The position numbers and the translations under genes were made by a program. The notes under the pieces were generated by a model. It was given only the letters and a program-made list of their open reading frames with translations, ran no database searches and was not told the DNA's origin. DNA of 47,589 bases from a virus: positions 1 through 47,589 of IMG/VR virus record IMGVR_UViG_3300043410_000388. One strand, given 5' to 3'. How positions within the stretch are numbered: position 1 is the stretch's first letter; every line of letters starts with the position of its first letter. Shown here in pieces: positions 7,002-14,293 of the stretch.

Positions 7002-7540
7002 TTAACGATCTCATCGTTTTTATATTGTAACCAGTCTGTAAACTTAGTTCTGTCCATTAGCGTATGTAGACTGTGGGACCATACACCAGGATTAGTTGCC
7101 TTAAAATCTTTATCATCGATTTTAATCATTGTATTATAATTCCATAAGGAAATATACGGAATTGGCACTCTTATTTGCGGAATAAAATTTGCCCATTCAT
7201 TTAATCCGCCATCGTTAAACTCTTCAACTTGATTCATAGGAATATCTAACGAGCATAGGTAATCTTTTTCAAGAAAATATGTAATCATATTTTCCCACGT
7301 TTTATGTTCTTCGTAACCTGTAGGATTAAAGCTATGATTAGCACCAAAGAAAATATGTTTAATGTGCTTACTAGTATCAAGTAATGCATTAACGTCACTA
7401 AGAATATGTTCAATAACTTGTTCGTTTTGAACACCAGTAACAAATAATGTACGCATACCAAATGCAGGAGTATGTTCAACTTCGTTTCCGATAAAGAAGT
7501 TTACATCCTCTGTTGTACCTGTTGTGTAATCACGCTTCAT
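6998..7540 (-). CDS. conserved protein of unknown function coupled to queD
   Basis: 180 aa. Starts MKRDYTTGTTEDVNFFIGNE, contains FGMRTLFVTG, HIKHIFFGANHSF (about 60-72), a PYISLWNYNTMIKIDDKDF stretch and ends NPGVWSHSLHTLMDRTKFTDW. It looks like a complete alpha/beta enzyme domain with conserved His, Asp and Trp, and I recall close relatives in other T4-like aquatic phages, but I cannot name a family. The ATGA junction with the QueD-like gene suggests a shared pathway, so a step in 7-deazaguanine or pterin metabolism is a reasonable guess. Confidence 0.65.
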   Translation of the reverse strand: MKRDYTTGTTEDVNFFIGNEVEHTPAFGMRTLFVTGVQNEQVIEHILSDVNALLDTSKHIKHIFFGANHSFNPTGYEEHKTWENMITYFLEKDYLCSLDIPMNQVEEFNDGGLNEWANFIPQIRVPIPYISLWNYNTMIKIDDKDFKATNPGVWSHSLHTLMDRTKFTDWLQYKNDEIVK

Positions 7541-7784
7541 TTTTCTTGCCTTGTTCGTATTTTTTAAACATTCGAGTTACGTCTTCCATACGTTCTTGAA
7601 ATATTTCAGGAGCCTCTATTGCTGCACGATCCATATCCCAGACACTAGGGTAGTGGCGAAGAATGCCACGTGCCCGTTGTCGTATTTCTTTTGGAATACG
7701 TTTAGTAATATTCGGATCAGACAATGCCCGCAGAAATTCTTCTGCGTACAACACTGCTCGGTATCTTTCATCAGGCATTGTCAT
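7530..7784 (-). CDS. BPSL0761-like small protein
   Basis: 84 aa. The N-terminus MTMPDERYRAVLYAEEFLRAL and IPKEIRQRARGILRHYPS strongly resemble the BPSL0761 family of small cytoplasmic proteins found in many beta- and gammaproteobacteria; their role is unknown. The C-terminal 25 residues are charged and helical. It overlaps the dpdA-like gene by 14 bases and the unknown 180-aa gene by 11. Its presence hints that the host or a past host belongs to these classes. Confidence 0.6.
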   Translation of the reverse strand: MTMPDERYRAVLYAEEFLRALSDPNITKRIPKEIRQRARGILRHYPSVWDMDRAAIEAPEIFQERMEDVTRMFKKYEQGKKNEA

Positions 7785-9417
7785 GTTTTACTTCATCTTC
7801 GAGTTGGTCTAATTTGGATTCAACATTTTCGTCGAACTCGCCGTCTTCAGATTGTACAACATTATTCTCTTCTTCTGCAAACAAAACGGAAAACATCGGT
7901 CTAGCACTAACTGTTTTCTTGCCTTTGTAACCACGTGTACCTGGAATGTCCATCCAATACTTATGGTATTCTTTAACTAGTGCCTCTGCTTTACCTTTAT
8001 CACTAGTTGCAAAGATTTCATTAACAATGTCTTTAAAGAACATTTGATCATATTGCTTATGCTGTTTAGTGTTTGCATCGGCTACCGACATCATGTATGG
8101 GTAATTTCCATTGTCGTATTGTCTGTTTGCTTCTTGTACAGCATTAATGTGCGACCACACGTTATGACCCATTTGAATAGCATAACTAAATGAATCCCAA
8201 CTTGTTCTTTCGCTTACTTTACCTAGTTTATTAAAGTCTGGTTGTTTAATCCAATCTGCTGGATTATATGGATCTGGATTTTGAACTCCGGGCTTTGGTG
8301 TTCCTGAACCATATATACAAATGTCTTTAATACTTACTTGGTCAATAAGTGGACTTGGTTCAAAATTCTTAAAGATACCGTCTTGAATTACTGCGTCTTT
8401 GAAGAGTCTTGTGTCTGCTGCGTATTTTTTGTCATCAGCAGACGGCACCATTCTGTATGTCCATTTTCCTTTGTGGTCTGTTTCTGTTTGGATGTAGATT
8501 TGTCCGTTTGCTGTTGCGAGAAACGGTGAGGCGCAGTCAAAAGATATGGTAAAGTTTTCATTATGGTACTTCCTTACGGCACGTTGAATGTCAGTGAGCA
8601 ATACTGCCCACTCCAATTTTGATGTACCCAAGAAGTGCATCCAATCTTGATGCCCTTTCTCAAGTAAACCATCAAACCTTAATGCAACTAGTCTTTTAAG
8701 AACTAGTTCTACATCGCACATATTCTGTCCACCCATAGCCCAACCGTTAAATGCACGGTCTCCATAGACTTTAGGATCGCAATATTTCTTCATACGATCA
8801 TACCAATCGTCGGCGTCTGGGAAGTTTTCGCCTTGTAAAACGTTTAAGAATTTACAATTGCCATTGCGATTATTAACAAAGTAATCGTTATTGATATATG
8901 TTCCTTGTACTGCTTCTGCGTATGTGCTAATACCAGTTGCAGCACTGCCTGCAGGGCTACGAGCAACCCACGCAGGAATATCTAAACACATACCGTAGTC
9001 CATAAGCCCATCCATCCAGCTTAAAACCTGACTACGTTTCTTTTGAGCTTGTGGACAATTAGGGTCTTTCCAGTCAGCTGGCCAAACACCTTTACCGATC
9101 TGGAATCCACCTGAGTCGCCAAGTACCCAACTAGTGCTTCGATCTCTATTACGGAACATGTCTTCGTTCTGATCAGCCTTAGTTAAATCTAAATTAGCGT
9201 GACCTGCAGAATACAAACACCATTTGTAATAAAATTCACCAGCATCTGGTTCTAAATAGTTTAATCCTTCTACGCCACACGCCCATGATTGTGGAACTCT
9301 AGCAGGATCTACGTAATTACCGTAGCGTTGTTTGCCAATAAAAGTGGCATAGAAACCACTTGTTGCTGGCAAGAACACAGCGTAATCGTTCTGTGTAGAT
9401 GTTAAGTTACGATTCAA
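7771..9417 (-). CDS. dpdA: DpdA-like DNA 7-deazaguanine transglycosylase (TGT fold)
   Basis: 548 aa. TGT-family marks are visible in order: LGDSGGFQ (Asp101, the general-base/substrate loop), NVLQGE (Gln195-Gly196), GWAMGG (225-230), HFLGTSKLEW (261-270) and ISFDCASPF with Asp294, placed like the TGT nucleophile. The usual tRNA-TGT zinc-binding CxCxxC is not seen, which fits DpdA proteins acting on DNA. This family exchanges guanine in DNA for preQ0 or a derivative. The start is TTG with GGGGC upstream; no ATG or GTG exists between the preceding in-frame stop and this point. The last 60 residues are acidic and probably disordered. Neighbouring folE/queD/queE/queC supply the base. Confidence 0.8.
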   Translation of the reverse strand: MNRNLTSTQNDYAVFLPATSGFYATFIGKQRYGNYVDPARVPQSWACGVEGLNYLEPDAGEFYYKWCLYSAGHANLDLTKADQNEDMFRNRDRSTSWVLGDSGGFQIGKGVWPADWKDPNCPQAQKKRSQVLSWMDGLMDYGMCLDIPAWVARSPAGSAATGISTYAEAVQGTYINNDYFVNNRNGNCKFLNVLQGENFPDADDWYDRMKKYCDPKVYGDRAFNGWAMGGQNMCDVELVLKRLVALRFDGLLEKGHQDWMHFLGTSKLEWAVLLTDIQRAVRKYHNENFTISFDCASPFLATANGQIYIQTETDHKGKWTYRMVPSADDKKYAADTRLFKDAVIQDGIFKNFEPSPLIDQVSIKDICIYGSGTPKPGVQNPDPYNPADWIKQPDFNKLGKVSERTSWDSFSYAIQMGHNVWSHINAVQEANRQYDNGNYPYMMSVADANTKQHKQYDQMFFKDIVNEIFATSDKGKAEALVKEYHKYWMDIPGTRGYKGKKTVSARPMFSVLFAEEENNVVQSEDGEFDENVESKLDQLEDEVKHDNA

Positions 9418-9616
9418 TTTTGCCCCATTTAATTTTTAACCAGATTCTTTCATGGATGTAATAGTCGAGGGTAAGTGCTAAATGTAATATCACTGACCCT
9501 TCAAATGCTTTTGTCCAATCACCTGTTATGTAATATGTAAACGGTACAGTTAATAGCAAGGCAGTTAATCTGTAACTAACCATCCTTGCTACTGTACGTG
9601 CATGAGTCTCTGCCAT
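9407..9616 (-). CDS. DUF2061 family membrane protein
   Basis: 69 aa. The pattern RTVARMVSYRLTALLLTVPF, YYITGDWTKAF, then LDYYIHERIWLKIKWG matches DUF2061, a small bacterial inner-membrane family with two helices (about residues 15-30 and 40-52) and the C-terminal HERIW signature. Function unknown. Start overlaps the clamp stop (TAATG). Such a host-like gene in the replication region was probably acquired from a bacterium. Confidence 0.8.
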   Translation of the reverse strand: MAETHARTVARMVSYRLTALLLTVPFTYYITGDWTKAFEGSVILHLALTLDYYIHERIWLKIKWGKIES

Positions 9617-10347
9617 TATTTGCTTTGTGCTGGGAGAATGTAATTGTACTCTGCCATTCCACTATCTACTGTAATTTGCATAGCACCTGCATCTGCAATC
9701 TTAACAGTCTTATCGCCGGTTAGTGACAAAATGCTCATAACTTGTGTAACAGGCCACGACCATGTTTGCTTTAGTTTACCGTTAACACCTGCTTGGAATA
9801 CAAAACTACCTGCGTGTGTACTTGCATCACCAAAGTTAAAAATTAAGTCGCCATCGTTTGTGCTAACTTGGAAAACTGTTTCTTCTGAGTTAGCATTTGC
9901 TTGAAACTTCAAACGCTGAATAGCTGCTTGTGATGGTTCAAATTCAATGTTCCATTCTGCGCCACGGAATTTAACAGTCTTTAACTTTTCGTTAACAACT
10001 TCGGTATTCATAAAGCGATAATCGTTTTGGAAATCGCCTGATTCGTTTTCAAAATGCAAACCTGTCGGTACAGTTTCGCCATTGCGTTCTGCTGTTGAAA
10101 CAGAAATTTTTGCCTTGTCTTGGTATTCAGGGCAGTTAAGGTGAATAGCAAGTTTGTTTAAGTTAGGCATACCAAATACACCACTAAAGTTTCCTACTGG
10201 TGTTTTAGTCTTTGCATTAAGAATAACAGAACGGTCTTCTGCCATTGCTTCAATATCTGTAGTGTTTTTATCGCTTGTAATTTTAACTAGTGGAATAATG
10301 CCTAGTGAGTGAGTATGCGTAACGATGTCTTGTAAAATATCTTTCAT
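9616..10347 (-). CDS. 45: sliding clamp (gp45-like)
   Basis: 243 aa, near T4 gp45 (228 aa). The protein has the beta-strand-rich two-domain layout of viral clamps: GVFGMPNLNKLAIHLNCPEY in the first domain, FKFQANANSEETVFQV-type strands in the second, and a C-terminal DAGAMQITVDSGMAEYNYILPA typical of gp45/PCNA ends. The trimer tethers gp43 to DNA and in T4 is also the mobile activator of late transcription. ACGGAG lies before the ATG and a near-perfect sigma70 promoter is upstream, so it can be transcribed apart from gp43. Confidence 0.85.
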   Translation of the reverse strand: MKDILQDIVTHTHSLGIIPLVKITSDKNTTDIEAMAEDRSVILNAKTKTPVGNFSGVFGMPNLNKLAIHLNCPEYQDKAKISVSTAERNGETVPTGLHFENESGDFQNDYRFMNTEVVNEKLKTVKFRGAEWNIEFEPSQAAIQRLKFQANANSEETVFQVSTNDGDLIFNFGDASTHAGSFVFQAGVNGKLKQTWSWPVTQVMSILSLTGDKTVKIADAGAMQITVDSGMAEYNYILPAQSK

Positions 10348-10367
10348 GAGTTTTCTCCGTATAGTTG

Positions 10368-10396
10368 ATTATATTTAGATCGTGGTCAATTGTCAA
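10368..10396 (-). promoter_or_regulatory. consensus sigma70 promoter for the sliding clamp
   Basis: TTGACA, 17 bases, TATAAT on the minus strand: a perfect match in both boxes and in spacing. It fills the 38-base gap between the dehydrogenase-like gene and the clamp gene; the start would be about 14 bases before the clamp ATG. This lets host polymerase make clamp mRNA early. Confidence 0.85.
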
Positions 10397-11168
10397 CAGA
10401 ATTTCTTACCGTTTTGTTATAATTGATTGCCGAAGTTAAAATGCTTAAATTAGTGCCTGTACTATTTGCATAGTGTGTTAGTGCTGCTGTGTCTTTTGGA
10501 AAACAAGCACCACCAAATCCTCTTTGTCCATCTAACCCTGGAACTAAGGTGTGACTGTTTCCGATTCGTGTGTCTTGTGTGATTAGTTGTCGAACTACAT
10601 CAAAGTCTGCGCCTGAAGTGTTGCATAAATCAAATAGTTCGTTAAAGAACGCTACTTTAGTTGCTAAGAATGCGTTGGTTGCGTGTTTAACCAATGCTGC
10701 TTCTGTTGGACTGCAATGAAAATACAATTTGCAGTTCTTTAGTATTGGTGTAAACACCTCCTGCCAAAAGCCGTCTGGGTCAACACCGCCTAGAATAATA
10801 TGATTCTGGTTAAGAAAATCATTGTTAGCTGTTTTAGCACGAAGGAATTCTGGACTATATGTAATAGTTAAATTAGAATATATTTCATTAATTGCTTCTG
10901 TAACAACAGGTGTTACCGTACTTTTAATTAAAATAGGTATGCTAGTGTTAGTAACCTGATCTAGTACATTACATATGTGAGTAGAATCACAACTACCGTC
11001 GGCTAAACTAGGCGTAGGAACGCAAATAATAATACCATCTGCATCCGGATGATGCTGTAGTTCAGCAGTTGTATATTGCGGATCAACAATAACAACGTTA
11101 TATTTTGTGTTAAGGGCATTAGCAACTGCCTTGCCAACAAATCCGTACCCTACAATTATTATTTTCAT
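10386..11168 (-). CDS. short UDP-glucose/GDP-mannose dehydrogenase-like protein
   Basis: 260 aa. The N-terminus KIIIVGYGFVGKAVANAL is a Rossmann NAD site. The central domain carries TYSPEFLRAKTA, the Lys-containing VKHATNAFLATKVAFFNE and the catalytic-cysteine motif GFGGACFPKD near residue 220. These are the marks of nucleotide-sugar 6-dehydrogenases, which oxidise UDP-glucose to the glucuronate. The family is usually near 390-450 aa; here the C-terminal UDP-binding domain is missing, with no remnant downstream. Either it works with another substrate or it is a minimal enzyme. It starts 2 bases after the polymerase stop. Confidence 0.75.
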   Translation of the reverse strand: MKIIIVGYGFVGKAVANALNTKYNVVIVDPQYTTAELQHHPDADGIIICVPTPSLADGSCDSTHICNVLDQVTNTSIPILIKSTVTPVVTEAINEIYSNLTITYSPEFLRAKTANNDFLNQNHIILGGVDPDGFWQEVFTPILKNCKLYFHCSPTEAALVKHATNAFLATKVAFFNELFDLCNTSGADFDVVRQLITQDTRIGNSHTLVPGLDGQRGFGGACFPKDTAALTHYANSTGTNLSILTSAINYNKTVRNSVDN

Positions 11169-11169
11169 A

Positions 11170-13839
11170 TTAGAACTCGAATAAACTGTTAAATGTATTC
11201 TTCTCTTCTGTACTAGAAATGTTCCAGTTCAATACACCAATTAAGTTAGATAACTTTTTATCGATAATTGTGGCCTCCATTTCTGCATGATCAAAAGGAA
11301 GATCTTTAAACCACTGTGGTAAACGTAGTTCGTCTACTGGGTATGCAACTGAGTTGTATTCTAATGGGTTTGCTTTTAGTTTACAGACAATAACCTTAGC
11401 ACCGTCTGTAATGCCCATCGAATATTTGTCATCAAACATACGCTTTAATGTGTTCCAGTTAATACTAGCACGAACATGACCTGGCATATTTGCTTTACCT
11501 TGCTTAGTTTCCTTTGCTTGGTATTCGGTAATATTGTTAGCACGTTTAGGTGAACCCTTTTCCCAACCTGGTCTAGCCTTAAACTTGCCTCTAAACTCTG
11601 TAATAAAGTCTAGTACTTGTTCTTCAGTAGAACCAGTTAGTACCATTTTAAGTACATCACTTAAAAAGTCTTGAATAAATTCAGGTGTATCACTGCGCTT
11701 AAGGTCTAATCCCATAGCTTTAATTTCGCCTGGTTTACCGTCCTTGTCTTTACGCTTGCCTTCTTTATCATACACTAATACTGCATAACGCTTCTTAGTA
11801 ATAAACAATGCTTTAGATCCAACTACTTCACGACCTGCTTTAATAACTTCACCGCGTGATTTAGGACAATGGAAGTAATCAAGCATAAACTGTGGGAATG
11901 TTGAGTTTACTTCTTCACCAATTTGGTCATATAACGCAACAACACTCTCCTTTGTCCATGGAATGTGTCCTGCATCGATTTCTTTCTTTAACGTTTTATA
12001 AGCAGAAAAATAACAGGAGTCGGTGTCTCCGTAGATAATTGCTTTACCCACGTGGTTATATTCTCCTGCAATGATTTCATTGACCTTTCCAGCCATGTGC
12101 TTTGCAATCTGACGTCCAGTAAGGGTAGTAGATTGGCCGATACGCTTATCGAAAAAGCGACAACCAGGATTAAGAATGGCCCCATACAGCGAATTAAGGT
12201 TAATCTTTTTAACCAATTGTCGTTTATCCCAGTATTCTTCCTCAATTTTATTTCCGGCATTAATAGCCTCCTTTAGCTTGGCTTGCATTTCTTTACGTTC
12301 TGCATACCAACGCTTTAATAAACCTGGGATAATACCTTCTTTCTCCCATGTAAAGATTGTGCCATTGGCACTAATCATCCATGGTTGATTGCTTTCAAAG
12401 ATTAAACGATATACTTCTGCTGCGCTAACAACATCGCTTTCACCATTCTCCCAGTCAATGGTGATGTCTGTACCAATTTCTTGAGCCATAACAGCTTCAT
12501 ATTCATCAGTACCGAACTTCCCCTCCCATGCAGCAGCAAATGATTTACCTTTACCAATTTGGTTTTCGATATATGCATCGGTTGCTATTGGGCGTAATTG
12601 TCCAATAATAGTTTCTGGACCCATATTCAATGCACGAATTGCTGATGGATATAGTGAGTTAATATCTAACGAACCTACCCAATCTTGTAATCCTTCTTTT
12701 GGATAAGCAACATATGCACCTGCGGCGCCTTCATTGCTTTCACGTTCTGCCATTTTAGGTCTGTTAGGAACTTGAAAACCTCTACGATGTGCTTCGTTAA
12801 TAATAGCTTGTTCAGTTACAGCCACAGCACCCATTGTAGTTTGTATTAATACTGTGTTTTCGTGTGCTAGTGTGTTAGCAAGGTCTAAGAACTTTAATTT
12901 TTTATCAAGTCTATCTAAAAGCGCACAGTCTTGTCTGTTATATTCAATGAATGTTTTAAAGTCATTGTTGTATAACTGATCCAATGTACCTTCGTATTGT
13001 GTTTTACGTTCGCCTAGTTCATATTCGGCAATAGCATCTAAACGATAACTATGACGTTCTTCATACGTGTATTTGCGATATAGTTCAAGATAGTCCACGT
13101 GAACACGCCCAACTAGGTCATATGTTACTGCATCACGACCAAATTTTTCATATTCTCGTCTGCGTGGAAATAAATTAAACAAACAAAACTTACGTGTGTC
13201 GTCTTTACTTAGAACTTTCGTCACACGGTTAACAGTATACGGAATATCAAAGCCTTCGCTGTTCCAACCTGACAACACATCTGCTTCTTGAATTAAATCT
13301 AAGAACGTTGCTAACATATCTGCTTCGTTATCAAACAGCATTGTGTTAGGAAAGTCCTTAACTGCTTCAGTTGCTTGCTCCATAGTCATAGTCTTTGGAG
13401 GGATAGCTAAACATACCATTGTTTCTAACCATTGTAGGTAGACAGCAATCGCAGTAATTGGCATAAATGCATCGTCTGGACTAGCATAGCCACGTTCTGG
13501 ATCGAAGTCTACCTCAATATCGAAAAATGCTGCGTTTAGTTTAGGAGCATCTTGATTAAGATAGTGTTCGCTTAATGTAACAAATATAGGGTTAATGTCA
13601 CCTTCGAATATTTGCTTACTAGAATTAATTGCTAATTCTTTGCGAAAGTCTTTGGTATTTTTGCAAACAACCTTAGTTAGTGCATCACCGTAGATGCTCT
13701 GGTGTTTGCCTCTTGGGTCTTTATAATAAAAAGTGTGCTTAACGGGAATATCTCTAAATTCACGTTCGCCCTTTTTATTGCGTTCAACGATTTTAATAAT
13801 ATCGTTGTCGCGATCAAAGTATGCGTCTACATACGACAT
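11170..13839 (-). CDS. 43: DNA polymerase, family B (gp43-like)
   Basis: 889 aa, close to T4 gp43 (898 aa). The 3'-5' exonuclease motifs are seen in order: AAFFDIEVDFD (Asp107, Glu109), SGWNSEGFDIPY and EYNRQDCALLD. Polymerase motifs: A as SLDINSLYPSAIR, B as KINLNSLYGA and C as IIYGDTDSCYF. The C-terminal NSLFEF resembles the clamp-binding tail of T4-type polymerases. It is the replicative polymerase, working with gp45 and gp44. GAGGAG precedes the ATG next to a hairpin that may be an autoregulatory operator. It heads into the dehydrogenase-like gene two bases downstream. Confidence 0.97.
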   Translation of the reverse strand: MSYVDAYFDRDNDIIKIVERNKKGEREFRDIPVKHTFYYKDPRGKHQSIYGDALTKVVCKNTKDFRKELAINSSKQIFEGDINPIFVTLSEHYLNQDAPKLNAAFFDIEVDFDPERGYASPDDAFMPITAIAVYLQWLETMVCLAIPPKTMTMEQATEAVKDFPNTMLFDNEADMLATFLDLIQEADVLSGWNSEGFDIPYTVNRVTKVLSKDDTRKFCLFNLFPRRREYEKFGRDAVTYDLVGRVHVDYLELYRKYTYEERHSYRLDAIAEYELGERKTQYEGTLDQLYNNDFKTFIEYNRQDCALLDRLDKKLKFLDLANTLAHENTVLIQTTMGAVAVTEQAIINEAHRRGFQVPNRPKMAERESNEGAAGAYVAYPKEGLQDWVGSLDINSLYPSAIRALNMGPETIIGQLRPIATDAYIENQIGKGKSFAAAWEGKFGTDEYEAVMAQEIGTDITIDWENGESDVVSAAEVYRLIFESNQPWMISANGTIFTWEKEGIIPGLLKRWYAERKEMQAKLKEAINAGNKIEEEYWDKRQLVKKINLNSLYGAILNPGCRFFDKRIGQSTTLTGRQIAKHMAGKVNEIIAGEYNHVGKAIIYGDTDSCYFSAYKTLKKEIDAGHIPWTKESVVALYDQIGEEVNSTFPQFMLDYFHCPKSRGEVIKAGREVVGSKALFITKKRYAVLVYDKEGKRKDKDGKPGEIKAMGLDLKRSDTPEFIQDFLSDVLKMVLTGSTEEQVLDFITEFRGKFKARPGWEKGSPKRANNITEYQAKETKQGKANMPGHVRASINWNTLKRMFDDKYSMGITDGAKVIVCKLKANPLEYNSVAYPVDELRLPQWFKDLPFDHAEMEATIIDKKLSNLIGVLNWNISSTEEKNTFNSLFEF

Positions 13840-13855
13840 GTATATTTTTCTCCTC

Positions 13856-13876
13856 TTGTCATTTTTAGGCTGACAA
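13856..13876 (-). promoter_or_regulatory. putative translational operator hairpin of gp43
   Basis: In the mRNA sense TTGTCA and TGACAA form a 6-bp stem around a 9-base loop (GCCTAAAAA), directly followed by the GAGGAG ribosome site of the polymerase gene. T4 gp43 represses its own translation by binding a hairpin at the same place, so this is a good candidate for the same control. Sequence differs from the T4 loop. Confidence 0.5.
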
Positions 13877-13928
13877 ATACCTACACTGCGACTTAAAGGC
13901 TCGCTAACCTCTTAATTTGTAATACTTA

Positions 13929-14186
13929 TTAGATACGTTTAGTAATATCTAAAATTGCTTCAATTTCTTCCCAGTCTTCGTTATGCTCTGACCAGTTACC
14001 TTTGTGTGCAATCTTAATAGCTTTATTAATAACAGCCGGTTTAACTTGTAGTTCTTCTGCAACTGCTTTAACAGTTTCTCTTAAGCCTTCTTGCAAATCT
14101 TCTACTTCGCGTAATACTGTAGAACCTTCTGCGATCAATCTTTCTAGTTTTGCCTTTTCTTCTGCACCATATGAACGTCCGCCCAT
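13929..14186 (-). CDS. dsbA: DsbA-like double-stranded DNA-binding protein
   Basis: 85 aa, near T4 DsbA (89 aa). The helical sequence DLQEGLRETVKAVAEELQVKPAVINKAIKIAHKG matches what T4-like aquatic phages carry as DsbA-like dsDNA-binding protein, in which T4 DsbA binds late promoters. An N-terminal MGGRSYGAEEKAKLERLI coiled-coil region precedes it. AAAGGAG lies before the ATG and a sigma70-type promoter is upstream. It is the first gene of the polymerase unit. Family assignment from memory of pattern, not a search. Confidence 0.65.
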   Translation of the reverse strand: MGGRSYGAEEKAKLERLIAEGSTVLREVEDLQEGLRETVKAVAEELQVKPAVINKAIKIAHKGNWSEHNEDWEEIEAILDITKRI

Positions 14187-14210
14187 GTACTTCTCCTTTA
14201 ATAAGCCTTA

Positions 14211-14239
14211 ATTGTATATTACTTATGTGTGTAGGTCAA
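14211..14239 (-). promoter_or_regulatory. sigma70-type promoter for dsbA-gp43 operon
   Basis: TTGACC, 17 bases, TACAAT on the minus strand, placed between a terminator and the dsbA gene. The predicted start is about 20 bases before the AAAGGAG site. Confidence 0.75.
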
Positions 14240-14244
14240 TGTTT

Positions 14245-14276
14245 AAAAGAAAAATGGCAGAATTAATCTGCCATTT
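14245..14276 (-). terminator. rho-independent terminator after core-protein operon
   Basis: In the minus-strand sense AAATGGCAGA and TCTGCCATTT make a perfect 10-bp stem with a 5-base loop, followed by TTCTTTT. It ends transcription from the 14294-22428 genes before the dsbA promoter. Confidence 0.85.
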
Positions 14277-14293
14277 CTTTTGGTTAAAATGTA

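Noticed and set aside
10386-11168. Frameshifted full-length UDP-glucose dehydrogenase
   Set aside because: Only 38 bases separate its stop from the clamp gene and they hold a promoter, so no hidden C-terminal domain exists.
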